DNA of 64,000 bases. Source: Anaerolineae bacterium. GTDB taxonomy: Bacteria > Chloroflexota > Anaerolineae > Aggregatilineales > Aggregatilineaceae. The position numbers and the translations under genes were made by a program. The stretch lies in NCBI GenBank assembly GCA_023382715.1, contig JAHDWP010000001.1, positions 339,471 through 403,470 on the forward strand, written 5' to 3'. Shown piece by piece: positions 43,556 to 53,610 of the stretch; the stretch's first letter is position 1; every line of letters starts with the position of its first letter. Under the pieces are notes generated by a model that was not told the origin of the DNA, searched no databases, and saw only the letters and a list, made by a program, of their open reading frames with translations.

Positions 43556-45995
43556 GGTCGCCCCCTGCCGAAGTCCCGTCACGGACGCCGGCGGCAGGCG
43601 AGCGCGATTCCGGGCCGCCTTGCGGCGGGAGCAGCGCCCACCCCAGCACCTCGTCCATGTGCGCCACCAGCTTGAGATCGATCTCGCGCAACACGCGCTT
43701 GGGAATCTCGGCCAGGTCTTTCTCGTTGCGCTTGGGCAGCAGCACCTGCCGGACGCCCGCGCGGTGCGCCGTCAGAATCTTCTCGCGGACTCCCCCCACC
43801 GGCAGCACGCGCCCGCGCAGCGTGATCTCGCCCGTCATAGCCACGTCGCGGCGCACCTTGCGCTGCGTCAGCGCCGAGATCAGGGCCGTCGCCAGCGTGA
43901 TCCCCGCCGACGGCCCGTCTTTGGGAATGGCCCCCTCCGGCAGGTGGATATGAATATCCAGCCGGTCGAATTCATCCGGCTCGATCCCCCACTGCCGCGC
44001 CCGCGACCGCGTGAAGCTCAGCGCCGCCTGCGCTGACTCCTGCATCACATCGCCAAGCTGCCCGGTGAGCAGCAATGCCCCCTTGCCCGGCATCAGCGTC
44101 ACCTCAATCGCCATGATGTCGCCGCCGGCTTCAGTCCAGGCCAGCCCCGTCGCCACGCCGACCTCGTCCATCTCCTCGGCCAGCATGGGCAGGAAGAGCG
44201 GCGGGCCTAGGTACGCGGACAGCCTGGCAGCGGTGATCTGCCGGGTGAGGCGCTTCCCTTCGGCGATACGCCGCGCCAGCTTGCGGCACACCTTGGCGAT
44301 CTCGCGCTCCAGGTTGCGCACGCCTGCCTCATACGTGTACTCGCGACAGATCAGGCGCAGCGCGGACTCGTCGAAGTGCACGCCGCGCCCCTCCAGGCCG
44401 TGCTGCTTGAGCTGGCGCGGGATGAGGAAGTGCCGGGCAATGCTGATCTTCTCATCCTCCACATAGCCGGGGAACTCGATCACCTCCATGCGGTCCAGCA
44501 GCGCCGGCGGGATGGGGTCCAGATAGTTCGCCGTCGTGATGAAGAACACGCGCGAAAGATCGTAACTGACATCCAGGTAGTGATCTGAGAAAGCGTGGTT
44601 CTGCTCTGGGTCGAGCACTTCCAGCAGCGCCGCCGCCGGGTCTCCGCGGAAATCGGCGCCCAGCTTGTCAATCTCGTCCAGCATGAACACCGGGTTGATC
44701 GTCCCGGCGCGGCGCATTGTCTGGACGATGCGCCCTGGCAGCGCGCCGATGTACGTCCGCCGATGCCCGCGAATCTCAGCTTCGTCGTGCACGCCGCCCA
44801 GGCTGACGCGCACGAATTCGCGCCCCAGCGCGCTGGCGATGCTCTTGCCCAGCGAAGTCTTGCCGGTGCCCGGCGGCCCGACAAAACACAGGATCGGCGT
44901 CTTCATCTGTTCGCCGGCCAGTTGGTGCACCGCCAGATATTCCAGAATGCGCTCTTTCGCTTTGGGCAGGCCGTAGTGCTCAGCATCCAGCACGCGCGCC
45001 GCATGGGCCAGATCGAGGGTGTCTTCGGACTGCGCCAGCCAGGGCAGGTCGAGCAGCCAGTCGAGGTACGTGCGGATAATCCCCACCTCCGGGGCCATCG
45101 GCGGGATCATCAGCAGCCTGCCCAGTTCCTTGAGCGCCTTGTCTTTCGCTTCGGCGGTCATTTCCTTCTGCTCGATGCGCTCGCGCAGCTCGCCAAGCTC
45201 CTGTTGGAAAATATCCGCCTCGCCCAGCTCGTGCTGGATCACGCGCATCTGCTCGCGCAGGAACATCTCGCGCTGGCCGCGATCCACTTCGCGGCGCACC
45301 TGTGACTGGATGCTCTCCTCCAGTTCCAGCACCTCCAGCTCGCGCCCCAGCAGCGCGCTCACCTTGCGCAGGCGCTCGGCAGGATCGGTCATGGCCAGCA
45401 GCGCCTGTCTTTCTTCCAGGCTCAAGTCGAGCGTGGAGGCGATCATGTCCGCCAGCCAGCCCGGCTCGTCAATGTTCAAGGCGTAAATGTACACTTCTTC
45501 GGGAAGCTGCGGGCTAAGATCAACACACTTCTGAAATAGACTCAGCACAGCCCGCATCAGCGCCATCACTTCGCGCGTGTCCGGCGACTCTTCGGCGAGG
45601 GGGCGCGCCCGCACCCGGTAGTAGGGAGTCGTCTGCACGAACTCCACGACCTGCACGCGCCGCCGCCCCTGGGCCAGCACATTGGTCCCGCCGTCGGGCA
45701 GGTGCATCAGGCGCCCCAGGGCCATCTCGGTACCCAGCGCGTGCAACTCATCCGGAGCGAAGGTCGTCTCCTTCGAATCGTCCACCAGCACGCCGATGAC
45801 CGTCTCGCGGCGCGCCTGCGCCTCGCTCACAGCGGTGATGTCCACATCGCGCTGCAAGGCCAGCGGCGTCACCATATTCGGAAAGACGACCATGCCCACC
45901 AGCGGTACGAGCGTCGCTTCGATCAGCCCTTCCGCATCCGGCTCCGCGTCCTTGATCGTGTAGAAATCGTGCAAACCGTGTCCAATCATCACCAC
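43545..45995 (-). CDS. lon: ATP-dependent protease La (Lon)
   Basis: An 816-residue AAA+ protease that degrades damaged and regulatory proteins. The N-terminal substrate domain ([18 protein letters not shown]) is followed by Walker [10 protein letters not shown] near residue 373. The C-terminal Ser-Lys dyad is in PKDGPSAG (Ser near 693) and [14 protein letters not shown] (Lys 43 residues later, the same spacing as in E. coli Lon). The start is a GTG at 45995 with AGGA upstream; an ATG two codons later is an alternative. The AlbA_2 gene overlaps its end. Confidence 0.97.
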   Translation of the reverse strand: MVMIGHGLHDFYTIKDAEPDAEGLIEATLVPLVGMVVFPNMVTPLALQRDVDITAVSEAQARRETVIGVLVDDSKETTFAPDELHALGTEMALGRLMHLPDGGTNVLAQGRRRVQVVEFVQTTPYYRVRARPLAEESPDTREVMALMRAVLSLFQKCVDLSPQLPEEVYIYALNIDEPGWLADMIASTLDLSLEERQALLAMTDPAERLRKVSALLGRELEVLELEESIQSQVRREVDRGQREMFLREQMRVIQHELGEADIFQQELGELRERIEQKEMTAEAKDKALKELGRLLMIPPMAPEVGIIRTYLDWLLDLPWLAQSEDTLDLAHAARVLDAEHYGLPKAKERILEYLAVHQLAGEQMKTPILCFVGPPGTGKTSLGKSIASALGREFVRVSLGGVHDEAEIRGHRRTYIGALPGRIVQTMRRAGTINPVFMLDEIDKLGADFRGDPAAALLEVLDPEQNHAFSDHYLDVSYDLSRVFFITTANYLDPIPPALLDRMEVIEFPGYVEDEKISIARHFLIPRQLKQHGLEGRGVHFDESALRLICREYTYEAGVRNLEREIAKVCRKLARRIAEGKRLTRQITAARLSAYLGPPLFLPMLAEEMDEVGVATGLAWTEAGGDIMAIEVTLMPGKGALLLTGQLGDVMQESAQAALSFTRSRARQWGIEPDEFDRLDIHIHLPEGAIPKDGPSAGITLATALISALTQRKVRRDVAMTGEITLRGRVLPVGGVREKILTAHRAGVRQVLLPKRNEKDLAEIPKRVLREIDLKLVAHMDEVLGWALLPPQGGPESRSPAAGVRDGTSAGGDHAV

Positions 45996-46050
45996 GAGCC
46001 AGCTTTCCTGACTACCTGCCGGGCGGTTGCCTCCGCGCCGCGCGCGCCGG

Positions 46051-47442
46051 TCAAAATGCCACGCTCTCCGAAGGGAGCGGTCCCTCGACGGTCGTCTTGA
46101 CCACGTGCCCGACGGGCAATCCGCACACCGTCCGCACCTCGCCCACGATGAACAGCGAGCCGGTCGTCAGGATCATACCGGCTGGCCCCGCCACCCTTTG
46201 CGCGTAGCGCAGAGCCTCGCCCACATCAGGAATCTGGTGCACCGGGCCGGCGAAGCCGACTTCTCGCGCCTTCTCCTCGACAATCGCCGGTTCCAGAGCG
46301 CGTGGGTGGACGGCCTGTGCGGCGATCAGCACGTCCACTGCGGACAGCAGCGCCCGGAACATCCCCGTCACGTCTTTATCAGCCGACGCGCCGAAGATGA
46401 GCACCAGCGGACGCCGGTGAAACAGCGTGCCCAGCGTCGCGCGCAGCCTCAGCGCCGATTCCCCATTGTGCGCCGCGTCCAGGACGAGCAAAGGCTCGCG
46501 CGCCACGACTTCCAGGCGGCCCGGCCAGTCCACGCGCTCGAAGCCGCACCGGATGCCCTCCGGCGTCACCGCGATTCCCGCCTCGGCCACACGCTCCAGG
46601 GCCGCCAGCGCCACCGTGCCGTTGAGCGCCTGGTGCTCGCCGGTCAGCGCCGTGCAGTAGGATGCGGGCGGCCCCCCGGCTGGCCCGGCCTGGAACCATT
46701 CGCAGTTGAGCGTCCCCCGCTCAGCCGTGTACGTCCAGTCGCGCCCGACGAGCACAAGCGGCGAACCGTTGTCCGCTGCCACCTGCTCCAGAACGACGAG
46801 GGCCTCCGCCGGCTGCGGCGCGCTGACCACCGGCACGCCCGGCTTGATGATCCCCGCTTTCTCGCGCGCGATGGACTCCAGCGAGTCCCCCAGCAGATGG
46901 GTGTGGTCATAGCTCAGGCTGGTGATCACCGACACAACTGGCGTCACGACGTTCGTGGCGTCCAGGCGCCCGCCCAGCCCCACCTCGACGACGGCAATGT
47001 CCACCTGCTGTTGAGCGAAGTAGAGAAAGGCCAGGGCGGTAGTCACTTCAAACCAGGTGATGTCCGGGATGGTATCCACAATGGGCCGAAGCTGATTGAC
47101 CAGCGCTGTGAAATCCTCCGGGCTGATCAATTCGCCGTTGATGCGAAAGCGCTCGCGATAATCCTGCAGGTGCGGCGAGGAATACAGAGCGGCTTTCAGC
47201 CCCGAAGCGTGCAGCGCCGAGGCGCACATGGCCCCGACCGATCCCTTGCCTTTGGTGCCAGTGATGTGGATCACCGGGTAGGCGCGGTGCGGGTTGCCGA
47301 GCGCCTCCAGCACGGCGCGCGGGCGCTCCAGCGTCATCACCTCTGGAGCGTAGCGCATGTGGCGCTCCACTTCCCAGTTTACGAAGCCGTAGAGATAATC
47401 CAGGGCGTCAGAGTACGTTGCGAGGGTGTTCGCCGGTGACAT
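46051..47442 (-). CDS. folC: Bifunctional folylpolyglutamate/dihydrofolate synthase
   Basis: A 463-residue Mur-ligase-like enzyme that adds glutamate to folates and may also make dihydrofolate. The P-loop is [10 protein letters not shown], followed by [25 protein letters not shown] and the ADP-binding DAAHNGES. Start ATG 47442 was chosen for its GGAG upstream and because residues before it are not family-like. It lies 55 bp before lon on the same strand, so co-transcription is possible. Confidence 0.95.
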   Translation of the reverse strand: MSPANTLATYSDALDYLYGFVNWEVERHMRYAPEVMTLERPRAVLEALGNPHRAYPVIHITGTKGKGSVGAMCASALHASGLKAALYSSPHLQDYRERFRINGELISPEDFTALVNQLRPIVDTIPDITWFEVTTALAFLYFAQQQVDIAVVEVGLGGRLDATNVVTPVVSVITSLSYDHTHLLGDSLESIAREKAGIIKPGVPVVSAPQPAEALVVLEQVAADNGSPLVLVGRDWTYTAERGTLNCEWFQAGPAGGPPASYCTALTGEHQALNGTVALAALERVAEAGIAVTPEGIRCGFERVDWPGRLEVVAREPLLVLDAAHNGESALRLRATLGTLFHRRPLVLIFGASADKDVTGMFRALLSAVDVLIAAQAVHPRALEPAIVEEKAREVGFAGPVHQIPDVGEALRYAQRVAGPAGMILTTGSLFIVGEVRTVCGLPVGHVVKTTVEGPLPSESVAF

Positions 47443-47530
47443 GTGGTCTCCATGAGTGCGACAGCCAGAGCGCAGACGTGGGCAGTATTCGGCCAGGCCG
47501 CCAGGTCTGCAATGCACCCGCGAACCATGT

Positions 47531-47555
47531 CGTGCATTATCCCACATATCCCACA
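47531..47555. repeat. Short outlier of the ATCCCAC motif array
   Basis: Two tandem ATCCCACAT units upstream of folC, identical to the unit found twice at 39229-39410. Confidence 0.6.
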
Positions 47556-47627
47556 TACTACCGTTAAACAGGGCACCTTACAAGGGTGACCTTCGCCAGG
47601 GGATGCGGCTTACAATGGGAGTGAAAC

Positions 47628-47727
47628 GCTTGAATCGCAGAGACGCAGAGGGCGTGGAGCAAGGCTGGCACTCCCCTGCCTAACCCAGCTTTTCTCTGCG
47701 CTCTCTGCGCCTCAGCGGTGATCTCTT
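47628..47727. repeat. cgcagag-type inverted repeat, copy 2
   Basis: Left arm AATCGCAGAGACGCAGAG and right arm CTCTGCGCTCTCTGCGCC can pair imperfectly. Related to the copy at 33826-33935, with a similar size and a similar CAGCGGTGATCTC tail. Confidence 0.65.
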
Positions 47728-47888
47728 GCCCCGGCAATGAGATACGCCCCTTCGCCAACCACGGCACGCACAAGAGGGTGAGTCCCTCCGGAATCCTGGC
47801 GGCACGCCGACGTGCGTCGCCCCAAGCCCCGCCCTTCTGGTACAATAGGCCGCCAGACACCCGCTCTGGCTGGCTCTGCGAGGGGATT

Positions 47889-49280
47889 ATGCGCCTCCCG
47901 AAGATGATCGTTCTGCTGGCTGCGCTGGCTGCGCTGGCAGCCGCGCTGGTGATCGGCTACCTGGTGCTGCGCCCGCCGGTCGCCTTGCTGACCGCCGCCT
48001 CGTTCGACAGGCCGCGCATCTCGCCCAACGCCGACGGCGAAGATGACCTGGCGGTGATCGAGTACAGGCTGTCGCGGCCCGCCGCCGTCAGCATTTATCT
48101 GAGCGCGCCCAATGACGACCGCTACTACTTCCGCCAGGATGAACGCCGCTCAGCAGGCCGTTACCGCGTGCTCTTCAGCGGCGTCGTGGGCGGCTATACG
48201 CTGCCCGGCGAGACTATCGCGGGGGTTATCGAGAGCCGACTGATCCCGAACGACACCTATACCTGGGTCATCGAAGCGGCAGGTGATGGCGAGACCGAGC
48301 AGAAATCTGGCACGCTCATTGTCGCCGAGGCAGACAGCGCCCTGCCCGAAATCACCGCTTTCGAGATCAGCCCTGCCGAGTTTACGCCCAACCAGGACGG
48401 CATCCGCGACCGGGTGAGCGTCAACGTCTACCTGGCCAAGCCCGCCAGCCTGTCCGTCTATCTTGAAGATGTCGCCGGCCAGCGCTACTTTCTGACCGAG
48501 CGCGAAGAAGGTCGCCAGCCGGGGGATATGGGCAATCACGAGTACGACTACGACGGCGGCGTGGACCAGGGGATGGTGCCGCCGCCCGATGGCGAGTACG
48601 CCGTCTTCGCCGTCGCGCAGGACGACGAGGGTCAGCGCATCGTGCGCGAGGAGCGTCTGGCGATCCGCGATGGGGGCCTGCCCCTGGTGGAGATCGTCCC
48701 GCAGAAGGTGGGGGCCGTCGTCTATTTCAGCTGGATGCCCTACGCTGAGCGTTACTACACGAGCCTGGATACCGCTGGTGAGAAACTCGCCAAACCAGAA
48801 GGAGTCATCTCCGATCTCACCACGTTGACGCTCGCCCAGGGCGATCTGCTCGTCTTCAAGCTCACTGTCCACAACTACGGCGCAACCCCAGTCCGCACCG
48901 CCGGGCCTTTTCCCGGCACAGTCTATCAGTTCGACCAGACGGCGGCCAGCCTGGAAGCCTACGAGGAATCCGGCGCGTGGCGCATCGGCATCAACTGCCA
49001 CACAGCCTACAGCGACTTCCCCTGGCGCTGGGCGCTCGGCCCGCTCGACGAGTTACAGGCCGTCTACGACGACGAGCGCGACGAGACATACTACTACCTG
49101 CTGCCCGGCCAGCGGGCCGAGGTCTGGGGGGCCATCCGCATGACGGAAATCCGCAAAGCCCGCAACCCGCAGGAATGTTGGGCGGGCCTCATTCACGAGG
49201 ACGTGGGCATCCCGCCCTTCCAAAGCCGTGTCGGGGCGCGCGAGATCGAGCTGGTCGTGCCCCCCGCCGCGCCAGGCTAA
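47889..49280 (+). CDS. Secreted protein with FlgD-Ig-like domains
   Basis: A 463-residue protein with an N-terminal membrane anchor or uncleaved signal (MIVLLAALAALAAALVIGYL). Two FlgD-Ig-like domains follow, recognised by PRISPNADGEDDLAVIEYRL with its VSIYLSA strand, and FTPNQDGIRDRVSVNVYLA with LSVYLED. The C-terminal 170 residues contain an unassigned domain rich in Tyr and Trp. A cell-surface role is inferred. The ATG at 47889 has GAGGGG upstream; longer frames run into the intergenic repeat. Confidence 0.8.
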   Translation: MRLPKMIVLLAALAALAAALVIGYLVLRPPVALLTAASFDRPRISPNADGEDDLAVIEYRLSRPAAVSIYLSAPNDDRYYFRQDERRSAGRYRVLFSGVVGGYTLPGETIAGVIESRLIPNDTYTWVIEAAGDGETEQKSGTLIVAEADSALPEITAFEISPAEFTPNQDGIRDRVSVNVYLAKPASLSVYLEDVAGQRYFLTEREEGRQPGDMGNHEYDYDGGVDQGMVPPPDGEYAVFAVAQDDEGQRIVREERLAIRDGGLPLVEIVPQKVGAVVYFSWMPYAERYYTSLDTAGEKLAKPEGVISDLTTLTLAQGDLLVFKLTVHNYGATPVRTAGPFPGTVYQFDQTAASLEAYEESGAWRIGINCHTAYSDFPWRWALGPLDELQAVYDDERDETYYYLLPGQRAEVWGAIRMTEIRKARNPQECWAGLIHEDVGIPPFQSRVGAREIELVVPPAAPG

Positions 49281-49353
49281 GCAGGCGCGCATCGGGCTGC
49301 CGGGCGAACCCGCAAGGTATTTCGCCCCTCATGCCAGATTTGTTCAGCGGGGC

Positions 49354-49486
49354 GGGTGCGTGCAAAACCTGTCAGGCGGTAGGGCAGCGCCCTGGCTTAC
49401 CTCACCCCCACTCGGCGCTGATGCGCGGCTGGGGGTGAAGTCCATGCCCCCGCCCGGCAAGTCGCTGTCAGCCTTTGCCCGCACCC
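49354..49486 (+). repeat. Dispersed palindromic repeat, copy D
   Basis: Starts GGGTGCGTGCAAAACCTGTC, has the palindrome arms TTACCTCACCCCC and GGGGGTGAAG, and ends CGCTGTCAGCCTTTGCCCGC, shared with copy C. Confidence 0.8.
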
Positions 49487-49506
49487 GTTCGTGCGGGGTG
49501 CGCGCC

Positions 49507-49535
49507 TTGCCCCGCCCGGCCAACTGCTGTACCAT
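49507..49535 (+). promoter_or_regulatory. Promoter of the PhnD-like lipoprotein gene
   Basis: TTGCCC (49507-49512), a 17-bp spacer and TACCAT (49530-49535), 20 bp after repeat copy D. It predicts a leader of about 30 nt. Confidence 0.5.
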
Positions 49536-49561
49536 GATGAGCCAGTGCGAGTGAGTATGGC

Positions 49562-49575
49562 GGAGGTGTGCCATC
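49562..49575 (+). promoter_or_regulatory. Shine-Dalgarno site before the ATC start
   Basis: GGAGGT at 49562-49567, 5 nt, then ATC at 49573. The ATG at 49557 and GTG at 49568 nearby are in other frames. Confidence 0.65.
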
Positions 49576-50676
49576 AAACAGCGGCCACACATCAGCAAAG
49601 CCCTGGTCACAGGGACGCTGCTCATCACCATCCTTCTCACGGCCTGCGGCTCCGGCGGCGACCGGCGGGCAACGCCCATCCCCACGCGCATCCCGCCGAC
49701 TCCCACTCTGCGCTCGACCGCCCTGCCCGATGCCCCCGAAGCGCCGGCCATCGGCGCGCCGGAACGCCCCATCACCGTCTACCTGGCGCTGTCAGAGGAG
49801 CTTGTCACCAGCAACGCGCGTCAGCTTGGGCGCGAGCTGCAACGCCAACTGGGTGAGGAGACCGGCCTGACCTTCGCCGTCTCGTTCGCAGACGAGAATA
49901 CGGCGCTCGCCAGCCTGTGCAGCGGCGCGCCCACCTTCGCCTGGACGAGCGCCTTCACGTATGCCGCCGCCCGGCGTCAGTGCGAAGTTGAGCCGTTGCT
50001 GGCCGCCAGACGCGGGCGCACCCCAACGTTCGAGATCGGGCAGGCGAGCGAGATCGTTGGGCGGGCCGACATCGCCGCGTTGGAACAACTGGCCGGGCAG
50101 ACGTTCTGCCGCAGCGCCCAGCAGGACACACCCACAGCCTGGATCATCCCCGCCCTGCTCATGGGCAGCCGGGGCGTCAACCCGTTCATTGACCTGGATA
50201 CCGTGCGCGACTACGACAGCGATCAGGCATTGGTGCGCGCGCTCTATGACGGAGAGTGCGCGGCAGCGGCCCTGCGCGCGGGCGACTTCGAGAAGGCACT
50301 CCTGGCCCTGGCCCAGGAAGCCCGGACTGCAGAGGAGCAGCTTCCCACCTACGACGAGCTTGCTGCGGCGCTGCACATCATCCTGCCTGCCGGAGACACC
50401 ACAGCGCCCGCCAACCCCAGCCAGTGGGCGGGCGTCCCCGCTGACGTCATCCCTTACGAGGTACTAGTTGCCGCGCCGGAGAGCGCCTTGCCGTCGCCTT
50501 TCCGCGACAGCGCCAAGGCCGTGCTCACTGCCTTCTTCACCGACCGCATAGACGGGCCAACGCGGGCCAGGCGGCTGCTGGCTGCCGACGGGGTTTTCGC
50601 AGTCGAAGCCCGGCACTATCGTTCGTTCCTGACCATGTTAGCGGACGCCGGTTGGGACATGGCCTTCACCCGATGA
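49573..50676 (+). CDS. PhnD-like substrate-binding lipoprotein, apparent ATC start
   Basis: A 367-residue lipoprotein resembling ABC-type phosphate/phosphonate-binding proteins. From 49573 the frame reads IKQRPHISKALVTG, then LLITILLTAC with the lipobox LTAC, a Thr/Pro stalk, and a solute-binding region (FCRSAQQDTPTAWIIPALLM; YDGECAAAALRAGDFEKA). In frame, a TGA at 49552 is followed by no ATG, GTG or TTG before the signal peptide. ATC at 49573 lies 5 nt after GGAGGT (49562-49567) and gives a complete basic signal peptide. A sequencing frameshift is the main alternative. No ABC permease or ATPase is adjacent. Confidence 0.75.
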   Translation: MKQRPHISKALVTGTLLITILLTACGSGGDRRATPIPTRIPPTPTLRSTALPDAPEAPAIGAPERPITVYLALSEELVTSNARQLGRELQRQLGEETGLTFAVSFADENTALASLCSGAPTFAWTSAFTYAAARRQCEVEPLLAARRGRTPTFEIGQASEIVGRADIAALEQLAGQTFCRSAQQDTPTAWIIPALLMGSRGVNPFIDLDTVRDYDSDQALVRALYDGECAAAALRAGDFEKALLALAQEARTAEEQLPTYDELAAALHIILPAGDTTAPANPSQWAGVPADVIPYEVLVAAPESALPSPFRDSAKAVLTAFFTDRIDGPTRARRLLAADGVFAVEARHYRSFLTMLADAGWDMAFTR

Positions 50677-50733
50677 GCCGGACAGATCGCGCATTGCGCG
50701 CGCACGCCCGTACCTCTCGCCCAGGGTAATGTC

Positions 50734-51711
50734 ATGTCCCCCGATCTGGCCGTTGTCATCGTCTCGTGGAACACGCGCGACCTCACCCTCAACGCCCTGC
50801 GCACCCTCATCGCCGACCTGGACGCGCACGGCCCCGCCGCCCAGGTCTGGGTGGTAGACTGTGCCTCCGCCGACGGCACGCCGGACGCCATCCGCCAGCA
50901 ATTCTCGCAGGTGCAGCTCATCGCCAGCGCCGACAACCTGGGCTTTGCCGCCGGTAACAACCTCGCCTTGGAGCGGATGGGATTCAGCCGGTCGCCCGGC
51001 CAACCAGCCGACGGCGATTTGCCGCGCGCCGTCTACTTCCTCAACCCGGACACCGAGACGACTCCCGGCGCGACGCGGGCGCTCTACGACGCGCTGCTGC
51101 GCCTGCCCTCTGTCGGGGTCGTCGGCGCGCAGCTCGCTTACGGAGACGGGGCTTTTCAGCACGGTGCGTTCAGGTTTCCCGGCCTTGCCCAACTCATCAT
51201 CGAGCTGTTCCCCGTTCCGGCGCGCCTGTACGACTCGCCGCTCAACGGGCGCTACCCGCGCCAGCGCTACGCCAGCGGTGAGCCATTTCCGGTGGATCAC
51301 ACCCTCGGCGCAACGATGATGGTCAGGCGCGAGGTGATCGCCGCCACCGGCATGTTCGACGAAGGATATTTCATGTACTGCGAGGAGATTGACTGGAGCC
51401 TGCGCATTCGGCGCGCCGGCTGGCAGATCTACGCGGTTCCGGCGGCGCGGGTCGTTCACCTGGGCGGGCAGAGCACCGGGCAAATTCGCGCGGCCAGCCT
51501 GATCAACCTATGGCGCAGCCGCCTGCGCCTGTTCGACCGGCACTACGCCCGGCCCCGGCGCGCCCTGGCCCGCTGGCTGGTGCGCGCAGGGATGCGCTGG
51601 CGCCTGTGGCAGACGGAACGCGCCTACCGCACCGGCGCGCTCTCGGCGGCAGACAGAGAAGCCCTGACCACCGCCTACCGGGCCGTTCTGGAGGCCGCGA
51701 AAACCTCATGA
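50734..51711 (+). CDS. GT2-family glycosyltransferase, rhamnosyltransferase-like
   Basis: A 325-residue GT-A-fold enzyme. It starts DLAVVIVSWNTRDLTLNAL, has VVDCASADGTPDAIRQQF for nucleotide-sugar binding, FLNPDTETTPGA as the metal-binding DxD-like region, and a late FDEGYFMYCEEIDWSLRIRRAGW typical of WbbL-like rhamnosyltransferases (shown in parts). It probably adds sugar to a cell-wall glycan. ATG 50734 has no strong ribosome site. It overlaps the next glycosyltransferase by ATGA. Confidence 0.9.
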   Translation: MSPDLAVVIVSWNTRDLTLNALRTLIADLDAHGPAAQVWVVDCASADGTPDAIRQQFSQVQLIASADNLGFAAGNNLALERMGFSRSPGQPADGDLPRAVYFLNPDTETTPGATRALYDALLRLPSVGVVGAQLAYGDGAFQHGAFRFPGLAQLIIELFPVPARLYDSPLNGRYPRQRYASGEPFPVDHTLGATMMVRREVIAATGMFDEGYFMYCEEIDWSLRIRRAGWQIYAVPAARVVHLGGQSTGQIRAASLINLWRSRLRLFDRHYARPRRALARWLVRAGMRWRLWQTERAYRTGALSAADREALTTAYRAVLEAAKTS

Positions 51712-52463
51712 GCAGCGATCTGGCCGCCGTCATCCTGGCCCACAACGAGGCCGAGAATATCGTCGCCTGCATCGAGAGCGTGCGCTGGACGGGCCACGTG
51801 GTCGTGGTCGTGGACACACGCAGCAGCGATGCCACCGCCGATCTGGCTGCGCAGGCCGGCGCCGAAGTCCTGCCCCACCGCTTCGAGAACTACGCCCAGC
51901 AGCGCAACGCGGCGCTGACCCTGGTCGAGACGGAATGGGTCTTCTTCGTGGACGCTGACGAGCGTTCCACCCCTGCCCAGGCGGAAGAGATACGCGCCAC
52001 CCTCGCCCGCCCCGCCCATAACGGCTACTGGATTCCGCGCCACAACTACATCTTCGGCAAACTCACCCGGCACACAGGCTGGTACCCGGATTACCAGATG
52101 CGCCTGCTGCGGCGCAGGCACGCACGCTACGATCCGCAGCGCCAGGTTCACGAGCTAGTCCTGCTGGATGGCGAGCCGGGCCACCTGACCGAGCCGCTCA
52201 TCCACTACAACTACCGCAGCCTGCGCCAGTTCCGTGAGAAGCAGCAGCGCTACGTAGCCTTTGACGCGCGCATTCTGCACGAGCAGGGGATCAAGCCGCG
52301 ACCGCACAAGTTCATCACGCAACCGCTGCGCCACTTCTACTGGCGCTTTGTCACCCTGCAAGGTTACCGCGATGGCTGGCACGGGCTGCGGCTGAGTCTG
52401 CTCATGGCCTGGTACGAATTGCAGAAGTACGTGCACCTGCGCCGCCTCGCGCGGCAGGAGTGA
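51708..52463 (+). CDS. GT2-family glycosyltransferase, WaaE-like
   Basis: A 251-residue glycosyltransferase. AAVILAHNEAENIVACIESV opens the domain, VVVDTRSSDATADLA binds the nucleotide, and FFVDADERSTP is the DxD motif. NYAQQRNAAL and VHELVLLDG match KdtX/WaaE-type enzymes that modify lipid-linked sugars. It shares a 4-bp overlap with the preceding gene, so the two are translationally coupled. Confidence 0.9.
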   Translation: MSSDLAAVILAHNEAENIVACIESVRWTGHVVVVVDTRSSDATADLAAQAGAEVLPHRFENYAQQRNAALTLVETEWVFFVDADERSTPAQAEEIRATLARPAHNGYWIPRHNYIFGKLTRHTGWYPDYQMRLLRRRHARYDPQRQVHELVLLDGEPGHLTEPLIHYNYRSLRQFREKQQRYVAFDARILHEQGIKPRPHKFITQPLRHFYWRFVTLQGYRDGWHGLRLSLLMAWYELQKYVHLRRLARQE

Positions 52464-52472
52464 TCTCGCGCT

Positions 52473-53594
52473 TCAGCGAGCGCGCCGCTCCGCGACGATC
52501 TCCGCCAGGGCGTGCAATCCCCCGGCCACCACGCCATGTCCGCCGAGCAGAACCGGCAGCGGAGCCGCCTGCGCGGCGGCAGTGAACTCGCGCAGCCAGA
52601 GATCGTGGATGGCGTCGAGCAAATAGAGGTCCGAGGCGAAGCGCTCGTCCGTCCCAGGATAGCGCCCGGCAGCGGCCATCAGCACCCGCGAATCAATGAT
52701 CGCCACGTCGGCCATCTGCGCCAGCTCTTCGAAGAAGTCGCCCGGCCCCCAGCGCGCGATCATGCGCTCTACCAGCGAGCGCGCTTCGCCGCGCGCCAGC
52801 CGTTCGCTGGCGGCCATGCCCCGCTCCTCCGAGCAGACCCGTATCCAGCACTGCGTCGCCCGGCTGAGCGCCTCCCACGCCTGGGGAGCGACTCGCCCGA
52901 TTAGCGCCGCCCGGCTCCCGTCGCGGGCCAACACAGCCAGCACAGCCTCGACGGGGATGCGCGCCAGCAGCGGATCCTCCAGCGCCGCATGCAGCCGGGG
53001 CGAGCAGGCCGGGTGCGCCCGCACTATCGCCAGGTCAGCGGGCGTGTCCAGGTCCAGGCGCGCCGCAGGCGGCAGATTCGCCGGAGTGCTGACCGTCCAA
53101 CCGCCGTCCTCCTGCAGCATCCAGGCGAGGCTGTTGTCGCGGTTCGCCCGCCGGAGGACGGGCAGCGCCTCCTGCGCCTGGGTGAAGGCAACCCAATCGC
53201 TGGAGTGCAGGTTGTTCGTCAGGGCAAGGCGCTCATCGTGCGCGCGCGCGCCGCGCAGCGTCTCCCCCACCTGCGCGATCATCTCCTGAGCGAGCAGGGG
53301 TGCGCTGCCCGCCCCGAAGTACAGCACGTGCGCCAGCTCAAACCGTTCGATCACCCCCGCCAGGCGCTGGCCGAAGTGAAATGGCCCAACGTCCCGATCG
53401 GGCAGGCAATTCGCCTGAGCGGACAGCCAGCCAAGCTCCGGGCCGGCGACGACGATCGGGCAGACGCCAACCTCCGCTAGAGCGGCGATCAGGTCGGCTG
53501 CGGCTGCCTGGAGTGCCCGGCCCAGCAATTGCTCAGCCGCCGTCGGCCCCGCATGGCCGATCATGATCACCGCGCCGGTTCTCTCCTGGCTCAT
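52473..53594 (-). CDS. CofC-like nucleotidyltransferase-type domain plus unassigned C-terminal domain
   Basis: A 373-residue protein. The N-terminal 200 residues look like a MobA/CofC-type nucleotidyltransferase: HVLYFGAGSAPLLAQEM for the metal site and LDLDTPADLAIVRAHP near the end of the domain. The canonical N-terminal LxxGxGxR loop is not evident, so catalysis is doubtful. Residues 210-373 form a separate region (FFEELAQMADVAIIDSRVLMAA; HDLWLREFTAAA) that I cannot assign. Start 53594 lacks an ideal ribosome site; an ATG at 53564 is possible. It is convergent with the glycosyltransferase pair. Confidence 0.6.
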   Translation of the reverse strand: MSQERTGAVIMIGHAGPTAAEQLLGRALQAAAADLIAALAEVGVCPIVVAGPELGWLSAQANCLPDRDVGPFHFGQRLAGVIERFELAHVLYFGAGSAPLLAQEMIAQVGETLRGARAHDERLALTNNLHSSDWVAFTQAQEALPVLRRANRDNSLAWMLQEDGGWTVSTPANLPPAARLDLDTPADLAIVRAHPACSPRLHAALEDPLLARIPVEAVLAVLARDGSRAALIGRVAPQAWEALSRATQCWIRVCSEERGMAASERLARGEARSLVERMIARWGPGDFFEELAQMADVAIIDSRVLMAAAGRYPGTDERFASDLYLLDAIHDLWLREFTAAAQAAPLPVLLGGHGVVAGGLHALAEIVAERRAR

Positions 53595-53610
53595 CCTTCG
53601 CCTACCCACA

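Larger units (their letters stand above)
47443..47888. other. Intergenic region between divergent folC and the FlgD-Ig-like gene
   Basis: A 446-bp spacer with a short ATCCCACATATCCCAC unit (47531-47546), the second cgcagag-type repeat (47628-47727) and a TACAAT at 47841-47846 without a clear -35. No gene is supported. Confidence 0.55.
49281..49572. other. Intergenic region with repeat copy D and a promoter
   Basis: A 292-bp spacer. It contains repeat copy D (49354-49486), the promoter of the next gene (49507-49535) and its strong ribosome site (49562-49567). Confidence 0.65.
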
